NCBI RefSeq assembly: GCF_905220565.1
Contig: NC_059409.1
Location: 1,247,501 to 1,311,500, forward strand
Direction: 5' to 3'
Length of the DNA: 64,000 nucleotides
Source of the DNA: Melitaea cinxia
Taxonomy: Eukaryota > Arthropoda > Insecta > Lepidoptera > Nymphalidae
This document shows positions 54,187 through 63,608 of the stretch, piece after piece. Position 1 is the stretch's first letter, and each line of letters begins with the position of its first letter. The position numbers were made by a program, and so were the translations under genes. A model generated the notes under the pieces. It ran no database searches. It had not been told where the DNA came from and saw nothing but the letters and a program-made list of their open reading frames with translations.

Positions 54187-54385
54187 ACGATTTTATTTTT
54201 GTGTACCCACACATTAGGAATTCTAAACATTTTTGAATATCATATGAGCGAAATCTAGCGGGTACATCGTTCCATAGCTTAATTGGCTAGAGCGCCGACA
54301 CGGTCAGTCGGAGACGCGGGTTCGAATCCCGCTGGAGCGGTCAATTTTTGATATGATATTCAAAAATGTTTAAAGATCAACTGTT
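54187..54385 (+). repeat. TRP element, most complete copy
   Basis: Left flank GATTTTATTTTTGTG, CCACACATTAGGAATTC, then a 22-nt arm (54224-54245); tRNA-like core; then the exact reverse complement arm (54351-54372). The flank ACACATTAGGAATTC also occurs in the other two copies, so flanks and core move together. Confidence 0.78.
54268..54339 (+). tRNA. tRNA-like cloverleaf inside TRP
   Basis: 72 nt. Acceptor CGTTCCA with TGGAGCG (7 pairs including one T-G). D arm GCTT..GAGC with AATTGGCTA loop. Anticodon stem CCGAC with GTCGG, loop ACGGTCA (formal anticodon GGT). Four-nt variable loop, T arm GCGGG TTCGAAT CCCGC. C at position 33 and C at 37 are abnormal and GGT anticodons are not expected in animals, so a transcribed tRNA-derived repeat core is more likely than a working tRNA. 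Confidence 0.45.
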
Positions 54386-54404
54386 GAATTCGTAAAGATT
54401 TATT

Positions 54405-54690
54405 TGGCGTTTGGAATTTTCTTTGACGAGTTGAATTAGTTATAATAGATGTTAGGTGGCGAATGCTAGCGCGACCCCATCTCCCCCACCCAGACGGACG
54501 ACTGCTCACACGTGGTGGTTTTTAGTCAGTAGGAGTCTGACATAACCCTCTGGCGTCCCCGCGCTTGAGGGTATCCATGGTGGATTTTCCCCACGTAAAA
54601 AAAAGTTATAATAGATGTCAAATTTACAGTCAGGGGGTCGAACCTCGCTCATAATAAATATTTTTGTAGGCTATACAGATGTTCTCTGGG
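54405..54690 (+). repeat. Unclassified repeat, copy 2, split
   Basis: TTTGGCGTTTGGAATTTTC, TTGACGAGTTGAATTAG, then after the insert AATTTACAGTCAGGGGG, TCGAACCTCGCTCATAATAA. Confidence 0.7.
54453..54603 (+). mobile_element. GC-rich retroposon end with TSD
   Basis: 151 bp, TAGGTGGCGAATGCTAGC to TTCCCCACGT plus poly(A), flanked by AGTTATAATAGATGT (54438-54452 and 54604-54618). Copy 1 of the host repeat at 49652 lacks it, confirming insertion. Parent LINE not identified. Confidence 0.88.
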
Positions 54691-55534
54691 CGGCCACAAA
54701 AAATCTTTTCTTGAATCAAAGATACTATATTTCGCACTTCAAAGCGAAAGTCGAAATGATAAATCGTCTAAATTCTGACTGTAACCGGCTGAAACCGGTT
54801 CGCAAACGGTTCGCAATCGCACCTCAGTTGTATTGAGCGTTAAATCCCCGAAAGCTCTTAATTCAGGAATTGTAAGTTTCTTTTGTTTCGAATATGGGTT
54901 GAGCGGCTCTTTAACGAGCGAACTCTCTCTTCAAAATGATAGCAATAATAAAATGGGATTGGGATAAAATTCAATTTGAAATGGATATATGTGAAATGAA
55001 TTTGATTAATTGATTTTTTTTAAATTGTAATAAATTTTTGTAGTAGATATATTTCCAAACGAAAATGTATAAAACGACAAATAGTAATTATCATGACTTG
55101 AAATCTCATTTAAATATTATTTTTTTATACCAGTAAACAATAACAGTGTCATTATCTTTTAAATACAAAAGGTAGAATTAGTAGTAGCCTTTTGTATTAT
55201 TTGGCAAATGTTTTCTACTGCATTCGTACCAATCTTTGACTCCTTATACTAATAAGTAAAGTATCTCTATTGACGTATAATTTTTATATTATAATGTAAC
55301 TTTCATGATGAAATTTTAATCACATGGTAGCTTCGTATAGAACTAATGGATTACTATTGATCGCTATGGGTCTGCCAGGGTTTCCTATCATGTGTGGTTA
55401 TAGCTCTTCCACGCACCTATATCATCAAGCCAAAAAACAATCAGCTGATTCACGTGGAGTTAGTAAAGCAGTTACAACTCCTTAACTTAACTAAGAAGAA
55501 ATAGTGAGCAATCTTTTAATAGTAGGTGTTGTGG
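54691..55534. other. Nothing recognised
   Basis: 54770-54840 has GGCTGAAACCGGTTCG repeats of CGGTT; no family match. Confidence 0.35.
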
Positions 55535-56045
55535 GGTATAGCAACAAATATTCTGCCCACATTCTGGATCAGTCCGACTGTAGAAGTACGTTAACCTAAA
55601 TAACGTTAAGCTTCAGCATGTATTATAGCACTGCAGAGCATAGGCCTCTTTCCCAGTGTAGGAGAAGGATCAGCTTAATCCACCACGCTGCTTCAATGCG
55701 GGTTGGCGGATATATTCTCTACTATGAGTAACAATCGCTATCAGGCCGGGTGTCGGTCCTGGTTAACGTGCGTTCCGAGATACGGTGCGGAGACCTATAA
55801 GGACTGCACAAATACCCAGACCACGGCGAACATCAGTATAGCCAACACAAATGTTTGTCATGTGCGGGGATCGAATCCGCAACCTAAAAAAGATGATAGC
55901 TAAATAAAAGTGCTCTCAACTAGTGCTGTTTACTTGTTATTAGTGAACAGCCGGAGTTAGAAGGTCAGAGGTAGGTTTTGGAAAGATTTATGGTAAACGC
56001 TTACCATTAGGTTCACCGTACTCTTGTTTGCCGCCGTAGTCATCA
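55535..56045 (+). mobile_element. Rep-C, decayed, split by SINE-A
   Basis: Left: GGGGTATAGCAACAAATATT, CTGGATCAGTCCGACTG. Right: AAAGATGATAGCTAAATAAA, AAGTGCTCTCAACTAGTGC, CGCTTACCATTAGGTTC, TTGTTTGCCGCCGTAG. Confidence 0.65.
55608..55888 (-). mobile_element. SINE-A inside Rep-C
   Basis: AAGCTTCAGCATGTATTATA, GGCGGATATATTCTCTACTA, GTGCGGGGATCGAATCCGC; the A-box end of the head is lost. Confidence 0.82.
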
Positions 56046-56049
56046 ATAC

Positions 56050-56372
56050 ATATAATAAAAATGTAACGGATCGCTGTCTGTACGTGGAAGATATGAGAAA
56101 AAAATATTATTGGGACCTTTATCAACGCAAATAGCACCCAAAACAATGACTATTACAATTTTTGTCTGTTTGTGCGTTTGTGCACGCTAATCTAAGAAAC
56201 GGCTTATCTTATTTAGATGTAGTTTTCACTAACATATTGTGGTTAACTTCACTTTAAATTAATTGTTTGTTTCATGTCAATCGGTTCATAAATAAAAATG
56301 TTATGTCAATGTAAAGAATCATGTGGAACATGTAAATACCCAAATGCGGACGAAGTCGCAGGCATAGCTAGT
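56050..56372 (+). mobile_element. Helitron, decayed, CTAGT end
   Basis: ATAATAAAAATGTAACGGAT, TTGTGCACGCTAATCTAAG, 3' hairpin TGCGGACGAAGTCGCAGG, then CATAGCTAGT. Confidence 0.65.
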
Positions 56373-57957
56373 ATAAAATACGTTCTTAATTGCCTAATAA
56401 AACGATAAACGAAGATTTTAATTCCAATTTAGCATGTCTATGCAAAACATGCTAAATTAACATAAAATTGATAAAGCTAATATCATTGATGGATAAAAAG
56501 GCCAAAATATTATCGCCATAAAATTCATAACGACCCAAGAGACGATCGTTACTGTAAAACCTATTTGAAGCAATTTTCTGCAAGATCGATGTATTGCCTG
56601 ACTGCGAACAGTAATGTGATCTGATCTAATAGAAATCGAACAAGTCGTGGCTTGAATAGAGATATAGCGGGACATTTTTTATTGTTAATAAGGCTAGAGG
56701 TCATTACGTAACCAAAGGTCATATTATGTGTGTTAAGGCAAAAGAAACGTCGTAATTTCCTGGTGAATTAGAAAAGTAAATTGGTTTTGAATGATAATAT
56801 ATTAGCTTGTTGCGTTTGTAAGCACAGAGCAATAAAATCAACATAGAATTTTTTAAACAGAGATACCCAAACTTTGATACACGTACCCCTGGGGATACGT
56901 GGTTGAAAATACTGGTTATAGCAAAAATACTGATAAATGAAAATAACAGTTAATATATGTGTGTTTACATATAAACGATATTCTGTCCACAATATGTTAT
57001 ACTTTATAATAAACCTTACAACTAGTAATTTATTACTATCATATTACAAAGTTGAGATTGACAATAGATAGATCTTAAGAGAAACGAGACACATTTTTAG
57101 GAATAGGTATGGAGATATCTGTGGAGGGGTATTAATAAACGTTTTATTAAGGGTACGGAAACGAAAAAGTTTGAGAAGCACTGGTCTTACATAAAAGAAA
57201 GTATTTCATTTTTACTCAGTTAATAAAAAATATATTTCTAGACATTTTACTAGACGTATAATTTTATTATAATTAAGAAAGTTAATTAGATAGGTCGAAG
57301 GTAATTATTTCGAGATAACATTGTTTTAATTCCCACGTGTTGCTTTAAATGGTCCATTGTGTGTTATCTCTGACCGAGATCGGGTGTTTTCGATGAAAAG
57401 ATTTTGATATGATTTCATTTGTTTAAGCGTAGTGTTGTTCCGCTGTAAAGCGCTTTATTGCTACAAGATATTATTTTAAGATAATTAATCATATGAGTCG
57501 TAACTCTAATCTTTACTTTTAATAACTTTCATTTATCATATTAATGGCACTTTGTTGCTTATTTTTTTTAACATGCTGCCGCAAGCATTGTTTTTTTTTT
57601 CTAATGTAAGCGTTAAAATATATTTATAACTTAAATTCAAGAAAACAAATTTTTATTTAATTTTAATTTAGTAATTCTTCAGTCTTTTTTAATTATTTTT
57701 TTTTCATGATTATTATCACAATCTTATTTTGAAATTTATGCAATTTAAAAAACACTGTAAAAACAAAAAAAAGAAAACTACGGAATTGGTAAATTTAAAT
57801 AATTTAAAGTTTAAAAATTAATTATGATTACTATCGAAGATATTATGTTTAAAAATTAAACACCAATAAGTACATTGATTATTAGATATAAAAAACGATA
57901 ATTTACAATTATGTAAAGAAAATTCAATCATGTTTATATTCTTCGACCTTTACTAGT
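56373..57957. other. Mostly nothing; hairpin at 56426-56458
   Basis: AATTTAGCATG (56426-56436) and CATGCTAAATT (56448-56458) form a perfect 11-bp hairpin with an 11-nt loop. The rest is AT-rich with no supported feature. Confidence 0.45.
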
Positions 57958-58220
57958 GAGTTTGCAAAAGCAAACAAAACCGACTTCAATTACATCGACT
58001 AGTAATACGACGTAGGTACCCGGAAAAAAGTCAAATAAAAACGCATTATTAGGGATAGTTTATAAGTACTCATAAAATCTCGATGAAATTTAAATGGACT
58101 GACAAATTTTAATGGTATCGCCACATGACAAGCACCAGTTTTCGATTAAAAAAGAATCATCAGAATCGGTACACCCAGTAAAAAGTTATGAGGCAACACA
58201 CATATTCGGTTAAAAATATA
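57958..58220 (-). repeat. HINE fragment, reverse
   Basis: TTTGCAAAAGCAAACAAAAC, CGACTTCAATTACATCGAC, CGGTACACCCAGTAAAAAG, TTCGGTTA; 5' block missing. Confidence 0.7.
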
Positions 58221-58671
58221 ACAATGTTCGTACCAAACCTCTCCAGTACTAAAGCTTTCATAATATTTATATTTACGACATAATGTATATGACATAATAA
58301 AATATAACGACTATTATAAATGATAGGATAACAGTGCGTCGAGTGAAGACCCTAGTTTACTTACGATTTATCACTGAGATTTAACTAAACCACTCATATG
58401 TTTATGTATTAAATATATATAATATAGGGTGGATGAATATAGAGGATATAAGAGGCCTTCATAAATATGTAAAAATTGAACTACATAAAATAAATAATGT
58501 AATTAGAAGCGTAACGATACAAATATAATATATATACAAATATTGTAAAAAATAAATTTATAAAAACTAATAATAATTATATAGGTCTAAAATTTAACCA
58601 TTGTATTTGCATGAAAAAATGAAAAAGAAATAAAGGCTTATTTATTATTATTTATTATAAGAGGCCTTCGG
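58221..58671. other. Nothing recognised
   Basis: AT-rich; no supported feature. Confidence 0.4.
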
Positions 58672-59165
58672 TTCAGTCTGTCATATCCCACTACTGGGCA
58701 TAGGCCTCTTTCCCCATGTAGGAGAAGGATCAGAGCTTAATCCACCACGCTGCTCCAATACGGGTTGGCGGATATATTCCCTACTATTCGGGCCGGGATG
58801 GGAACCCGGTCCTGCTAGTCATGGCGTCGTCGGTATTGTTCAGAGATGAGCCAGACAGTCCCCATGGAGAAGAAGTCTGGCCTTTTCGCCGAGGCCAGCC
58901 GGTCGTTGGAAGGATCCTGTCGCCTGCAGATCCGGGACCCTCCAATTAAAGCGGCTGAAGGCTCCCGCAGGGGTTTGGTCGGTAGTGTACCCCCAAGTGT
59001 TGAAGCCGACATACGGTCTAGGACTGCCTACCCGGGCGTCCTGGATATCCCCCATAAATGGGTTCCCCTGCGATAACAAAAAAAATATATATATTCCCTA
59101 CTATGACTAACGACATGATAACAACAGGGACCGACGGCTTAACGTGCTCCCCGAGGCATGAGGAT
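58672..59165 (-). mobile_element. SINE-A, split by GC-rich retroposon
   Basis: Left: CAGTCTGTCATATCCCACTA to ATATATTCCCTACTAT. Right: CGACGGCTTAACGTGCTCCC, GAGGCATGAGG. The head is missing. Confidence 0.83.
58788..59088 (+). mobile_element. GC-rich retroposon with 16-bp TSD
   Basis: 301 bp, TCGGGCCGGGATGGG to GGTTCCCCTGCGATAAC plus an A-rich tail, flanked by ATATATTCCCTACTAT (58772-58787 and 59089-59104). Frames of 65-79 codons occur on both strands but none resembles a known protein. Likely the 5'-truncated 3' end of a GC-rich LINE, or an independent SINE. Confidence 0.88.
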
Positions 59166-59498
59166 AAGAGGCCTTAAATAACAATTATTACTAAGTCATA
59201 TACAAACAAAAACAAATAGTGAAAATAACAATAGTATCATTACAAAATAGGTTTACAATTAACCTGGAACGGCTCCTCCTTTAACTGGGGAAGAGTGTCC
59301 TCCTGTGACGATGGTTACTGTAAAGTATCCAAAACGTCGGGCCTTTAAAAAACTTAATAAGCCGCGATGAAGTCCGAAAAAGTTGTTTCATTATAATGAG
59401 TGAAATTCGTGTAAACATTAAAAAACAATACTTGAACTACTGCTTCAAGAAATGTAAATAGTATGTGAGGTTTAATTTTAATGCTTTTCGCTTATATC
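59166..59498. other. Nothing recognised
   Basis: No supported feature. Confidence 0.4.
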
Positions 59499-59760
59499 TG
59501 TGGCGACATCTATCACGCAAAATACGAACGACTACGAAACTACTTAATTAGAGAAAAACTGACGTATGCTACATCGCGCTATCAGAGTTTTCAAAGTAAT
59601 TAAGTATATATACAAGAACCCGACAACAACCGTCGGGGCGTAGTAGCCAGCCAGACACAACTTCCGTCTGGTCGGAGGATCCTCCCTTTTCATTGGTTGA
59701 TGAGGAATTCAATCACCATGTTCCTCATATCGACTCCACTCTATAGTTATATAATTACGC
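59499..59760 (+). mobile_element. LTR-like element, second copy
   Basis: TGTGGCGACATCTATCACG, ACGTATGCTACATCGCGC, hairpin GCCAGAC (59650-59656) with GTCTGGT, palindrome GGAGGATCCTCC (59674-59685). It diverges from the 33166 copy after CCCTTTTC. It may extend to about 59853 (AATAAACACAC end). Confidence 0.55.
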
Positions 59761-59853
59761 ATATACGTGAAGAATACAATACGTGCATCACAAATTCAAT
59801 AAACACACTTAAAATCTTTCATTCAGGCCTGTATTTGAAACCTACGTAAATAA

Positions 59854-60394
59854 AGGATCTGATTTTTATTTTGATTTGACGAAATTAGTTGATTTCAAAA
59901 ATGTTTCTTTTTAATAATTATACTAATATAATTTTTTCAATAATTGTTAGGCACTGTACATAAAATACGTATCGCAGTAATTTACCGCTTTCGACCTCTC
60001 CTTTGTCATGTTGAGTCACACTTTTAGTGATCTCTACAAAATATTACGTCGCAAAACCTAGGCCCTCACCTCAGAAATGAGTTCGTGATTGAAAATAGCA
60101 TCCAGATTAATAATTTCATAGTTTGATTTTAAAGATACACAAAAAAATCATCCCTTGTTACGCTAAGCAAAAACCCCACCTATTTGCGATCGTATTTAAT
60201 TGACCTCATTTTGAGTATTTATAACTATTTATATTTATCACAACAAAAAATGTACCTGTGGGATATATTTATAAGAAAATCCACGGGTGATGGCAATTTC
60301 CGTGTTTGTTGTATAAAATAAAGCGCTTTCAGCACTTAAAAAATTATTTTTAAAAATATTTGTCGTACGTATGACAAATGCTGACACTCACGTC
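59854..60394. other. Nothing recognised
   Basis: AT-rich; no supported feature. Confidence 0.4.
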
Positions 60395-60490
60395 TGAATG
60401 AGTTTCCCTCCCGCATCTCTGCTACCTGTGAACCGTGCTTTTGAGCCCGGGGCACACTGGGCTGAAAATAAATATTTATTTTATTTTAAA
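60395..60490 (+). repeat. Possible retroposon 3' end
   Basis: GAGTTTCCCTCCCGCATCTC, GTGCTTTTGAGCCCGGGG, CACTGGGCTGAAAATAAATA: GC-rich sequence into an AATAAA-type end. Confidence 0.35.
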
Positions 60491-60703
60491 TTTAAATTTT
60501 TGATAATAGTGACATTATTTGTGTCCAGTTGACACAGCAAAAAAATGTATAAAAAAATTGAATTTTAATTGAATTTTCAATATTGTTAGTTATTGTCTGT
60601 AATTTTGTTAGTAAAAAGAAACAATAGTTTCTTTTTATATGCATAATCATTTGCCTAACAAGGGAAAGGTCAATTGATATTTCAATTTATATCATATTAA
60701 ATA

Positions 60704-60758
60704 AACGACCGCAACACACAGAGCTGTGACCGCTGCGCCCGCGCCAACGCGTTTCCAA
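60704..60758 (-). repeat. SINE-A head fragment
   Basis: GACCGCAACACACAGAGCTG and GCGCCAACGCGTTTCC. Confidence 0.5.
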
Positions 60759-60984
60759 GGTATACACGAATGCAGGTTACGCAATTTGTCTGCTGTGAGC
60801 CTATCTTTGACTAAATGTATTAAAGAAAGTAATTATTTCTCATTTTAAAAAAATGTTTATTGATTTTAGTATCAAATAATATTGATACCCTAATCCAAAA
60901 ATGGTCTGGTCTCTCAACGAAAAATAACACAATCAAAATAATGTTACAGTGACGACTTTATTTTACTATTTTTTTTTTTATTCA

Positions 60985-61085
60985 ATATGCTTTATTCAAA
61001 ATCAAAATCAAAAATAGCTTTATTCAAATAGGCTCCAAGAGCACTTTCGTCATCGTCATATTACAAATTAAAACTTTAGGAATTA
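60985..61085 (-). repeat. LINE 3' UTR fragment, reverse
   Basis: TCAAAATCAAAATCAAAAA, TAGCTTTATTCAAATAGGC, CCAAGAGCACTTTCGTC: on the minus strand GAATAAAGCTA then TTTTGA repeats. Same family as 17315 and 44895. Confidence 0.7.
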
Positions 61086-61129
61086 ATTATTATTGACGTG
61101 ACAACGTCTTATAAATTGGTTTGCCGGGT

Positions 61130-61260
61130 GACACTTCAAGAAACTGCGTTACGCTCCGCTCACGTTATGCGCTCACAATGAGAGCGAGTGAGAGGCACGC
61201 GTCCCTTCCACTCGGGCATGGTTAGCCCGCCTAAGAGCGATAGAGACAGACATAAAAAGT
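61130..61260. other. GC-richer patch, unassigned
   Basis: TGCGTTACGCTCCGCTCACG, GAGAGCGAGTGAGAGGCACG, GGCATGGTTAGCCCGCC. 61610-61650 repeats GTGAGTGAGAGGCGAGGCG. Perhaps a DNA transposon remnant. Confidence 0.3.
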
Positions 61261-61935
61261 GAATAAAATTCAGTGCGAGATTCTTTGTATAAATTAATGT
61301 TTTAAATATAATTCTTTGTATAAATAAATGTTTTAAATTGTTACTATTATTTCATCCTTCTTCCTACTATACGAATGAATATTCACATTAAAATTATTTT
61401 ACCACTCAATTATTTCATTATTACTATTTATTTCAAAACAATGAATATTTTGGTGGATATACATAATATTGTTATTGCGCAATAAATTACTAAATTACAC
61501 ATTAAATGACAATATTTGTCTCTAAAATTAATAAAATGTTCAATGATACTTATTTAGAACCAAGTGTACTCGCAACCTTTTCACCAATCGGTCGCTGAAA
61601 CACTTTCAGTGAGTGAGAGGCGAGGCGCGCGGACGTGCTCCGACAGCCCTTGAATCGCTTACCGTGTAACTGTGGATAGTGCTAACAAACGAAAGGAAGC
61701 TTAATACGTATGTATTTTTATACTTTTTAAGCGCTTAATTTATTAAAAATATTCGTTTTCGTGTATATATTTTGACACAGGTTATTTTAAGTAATACTAG
61801 ATTGGACTTCTAAGGAATATTTCGAATTGATTTATTGTATGTATCTAAGTAGAAGAGCTTCTAAACTAAAAGTTTTGGCAATTATTACGGTAATAAACAA
61901 TTTCGATAATACTTACAAGTATTATTAATAGTAAT
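61261..61935. other. Nothing recognised apart from a GC-rich patch at 61610-61690
   Basis: No sustained frame or clear repeat match. Confidence 0.35.
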
Positions 61936-62123
61936 TAAAAATAAAACTGAATGTTGCTAAGCGCATAACTCGAGAATGGCTCAACCAATTCAGCTATTTT
62001 TTTTTGTATGTTCCTTAATAGGTCCACTGAAAGTTTTCTACTAAAAAATAAATTTAGAAAAATTAAAATAGAATAATTTTTACCATTAACTTTGTCAGAA
62101 CGAAGTCTGTCCGGGCAGCTAGT
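61936..62123 (+). mobile_element. Helitron-like element, subfamily 2
   Basis: AACTGAATGTTGCTAAGCGC to AACGAAGTCTGTCCGGGC, AGCTAGT. Confidence 0.72.
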
Positions 62124-62352
62124 TAGATATAAAAGAGAAATTCTTAGTCGGCCATTGCTAACTCACCAAAACAATTTTATTAAATTGAATTAATTATAAT
62201 AGCTCCTAGTAATAGTTGAAATATATATTTAGGATTAGTTTTTGCCTAAAAATATAAAATATCTATTTTACAGTCGGTAATTGATATGAGATTTACTTGT
62301 GCAATGGATAAAGGAAACAGAATTAAAATAAGTTAAGTAATTTTAATGTATA

Positions 62353-62625
62353 TCTATACAAATAAATGAAATTGGAGTGTCTGTTGGTGATATTAAAAAA
62401 AAACGCTTTTATTAAATGCATATGGGTGTATACACGATACATATACCAAAATAACATTTTTTACAATTGTTGTCTGTCAGTCTGTCTGTTTCGGCTAATC
62501 TCTGAAACGACTGTATCGATTTTGACGGGACTTTCACTGGCAGATAGCTGAAATAGTCCACTTTTAAACTAAAAAATATCTTTTTTATTAAATTCCACGC
62601 GGACGAAGTCGCGAACACAGCTAGT
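62353..62625 (+). mobile_element. Helitron, non-autonomous, subfamily 1, full length
   Basis: TCTATACAAATAAATGAAAT, TCGGCTAATCTCTGAAACG, 3' hairpin CGCGGACGAAGTCGCG, then AACACAGCTAGT. Left junction base A. Confidence 0.85.
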
Positions 62626-63194
62626 ATGTATTATAAACGAACAAAGAATTTTTTGTTTATATTTATGAACAATTCGACATTTAAACAAAATCAATTGTAT
62701 CTGAGTAAACTGTAAGTAAATACAAAATTTAGGTAATTATCACAGTCAAATAAATATTTAATGATTATGCTTCCTTAGAACTTCTAAGCTTCGTACTATA
62801 ATTAGATTATTTCTCGGGTATGATATCGTTCTTGGAACCTGTCGAGTTATTGGATATTTGGTTGAAAATTAATTTTGAGTTGAATCTTTTTATCATTTTT
62901 TTGATACAAGTAAAGATAAGGTAAAGGTAAAACTGTAGATAACTCTTACATAAAACCTTTTTAAGCGTTATATATAAAATTTAATTAATTTTTTAATGTT
63001 TTTGCTGTGGATTCAATTTCTGTTGACAAATCTTTTGTATAATCGATGAGGTTCGTTGTTGTTTAACATTTGTTTTCATTGTAGCAATGTAGCACCAGAC
63101 TCAAGTTATTACATATTGATTTCCAAACATAAACACTTTCTGATACACTTTTTATCCTTTGTGTAGTAATAAACACAAACAAATATGTCAAATA
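62626..63194. other. Nothing recognised
   Basis: AT-rich; no supported feature. Confidence 0.4.
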
Positions 63195-63300
63195 TGCACA
63201 CACGGTCGCTAGTTCCGAAGGTAGGCAACTTTATGTTATAGAAATTTTCATCATAGCATTTTTAGATAACAGACGACTTACATATTTGCTCAGACTCGGG
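63195..63300 (-). repeat. SINE-T tail fragment
   Basis: GCACACACGGTCGCTAGTTC, GGTAGGCAACTTTATG, then GCTCAGACTCGGGTTGG. Confidence 0.5.
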
Positions 63301-63469
63301 TTGGAAATTGTGTCAGTCGGGAATATTCCCAAAAATGAGAAACTAACCTCTTTGCATGTGTTTTTTTGTACCTGTACCTATACCTATGTATTAGACAGAC
63401 ATGGTCTAGCAACAAATTGGGTTTGCTTTAAGGTCACACAACTGAAGTTAAACTTTTTTATCTCGCCTT

Positions 63470-63555
63470 GACCGATTACAGTTTTCGTAACGCTGTCGTC
63501 ACGCATTAACCAGCTTATTCCCCTAGTCAAGCGTAAAGAAGTTTTACTCCAAAAA
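63470..63555 (-). repeat. Rep-D fragment, reverse
   Basis: TTTCGTAACGCTGTCGTCAC, CCAGCTTATTCCCCTAGTC, GCGTAAAGAAGTTTTACTCC. Confidence 0.65.
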
Positions 63556-63569
63556 TAATCTTATTATAT

Positions 63570-63608
63570 TGAGCAGCCCGACTAAGGATACTTTCTCGAC
63601 CTTATAGA
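63570..63608 (+). repeat. Rep-C scrap
   Basis: TTGAGCAGCCCGACTAAGG, CTCGACCTTATAG. Confidence 0.6.

Noticed and set aside
54268..54339. Functional nuclear tRNA-Thr gene
   Set aside because: A GGT anticodon is not expected in animal nuclear tRNAs, position 33 is C, and the same core recurs in decayed repeat copies.
58815..59079. Three overlapping 65-79 codon frames
   Set aside because: All lie in the GC-rich retroposon; high GC makes stop codons rare, and none resembles a known protein.
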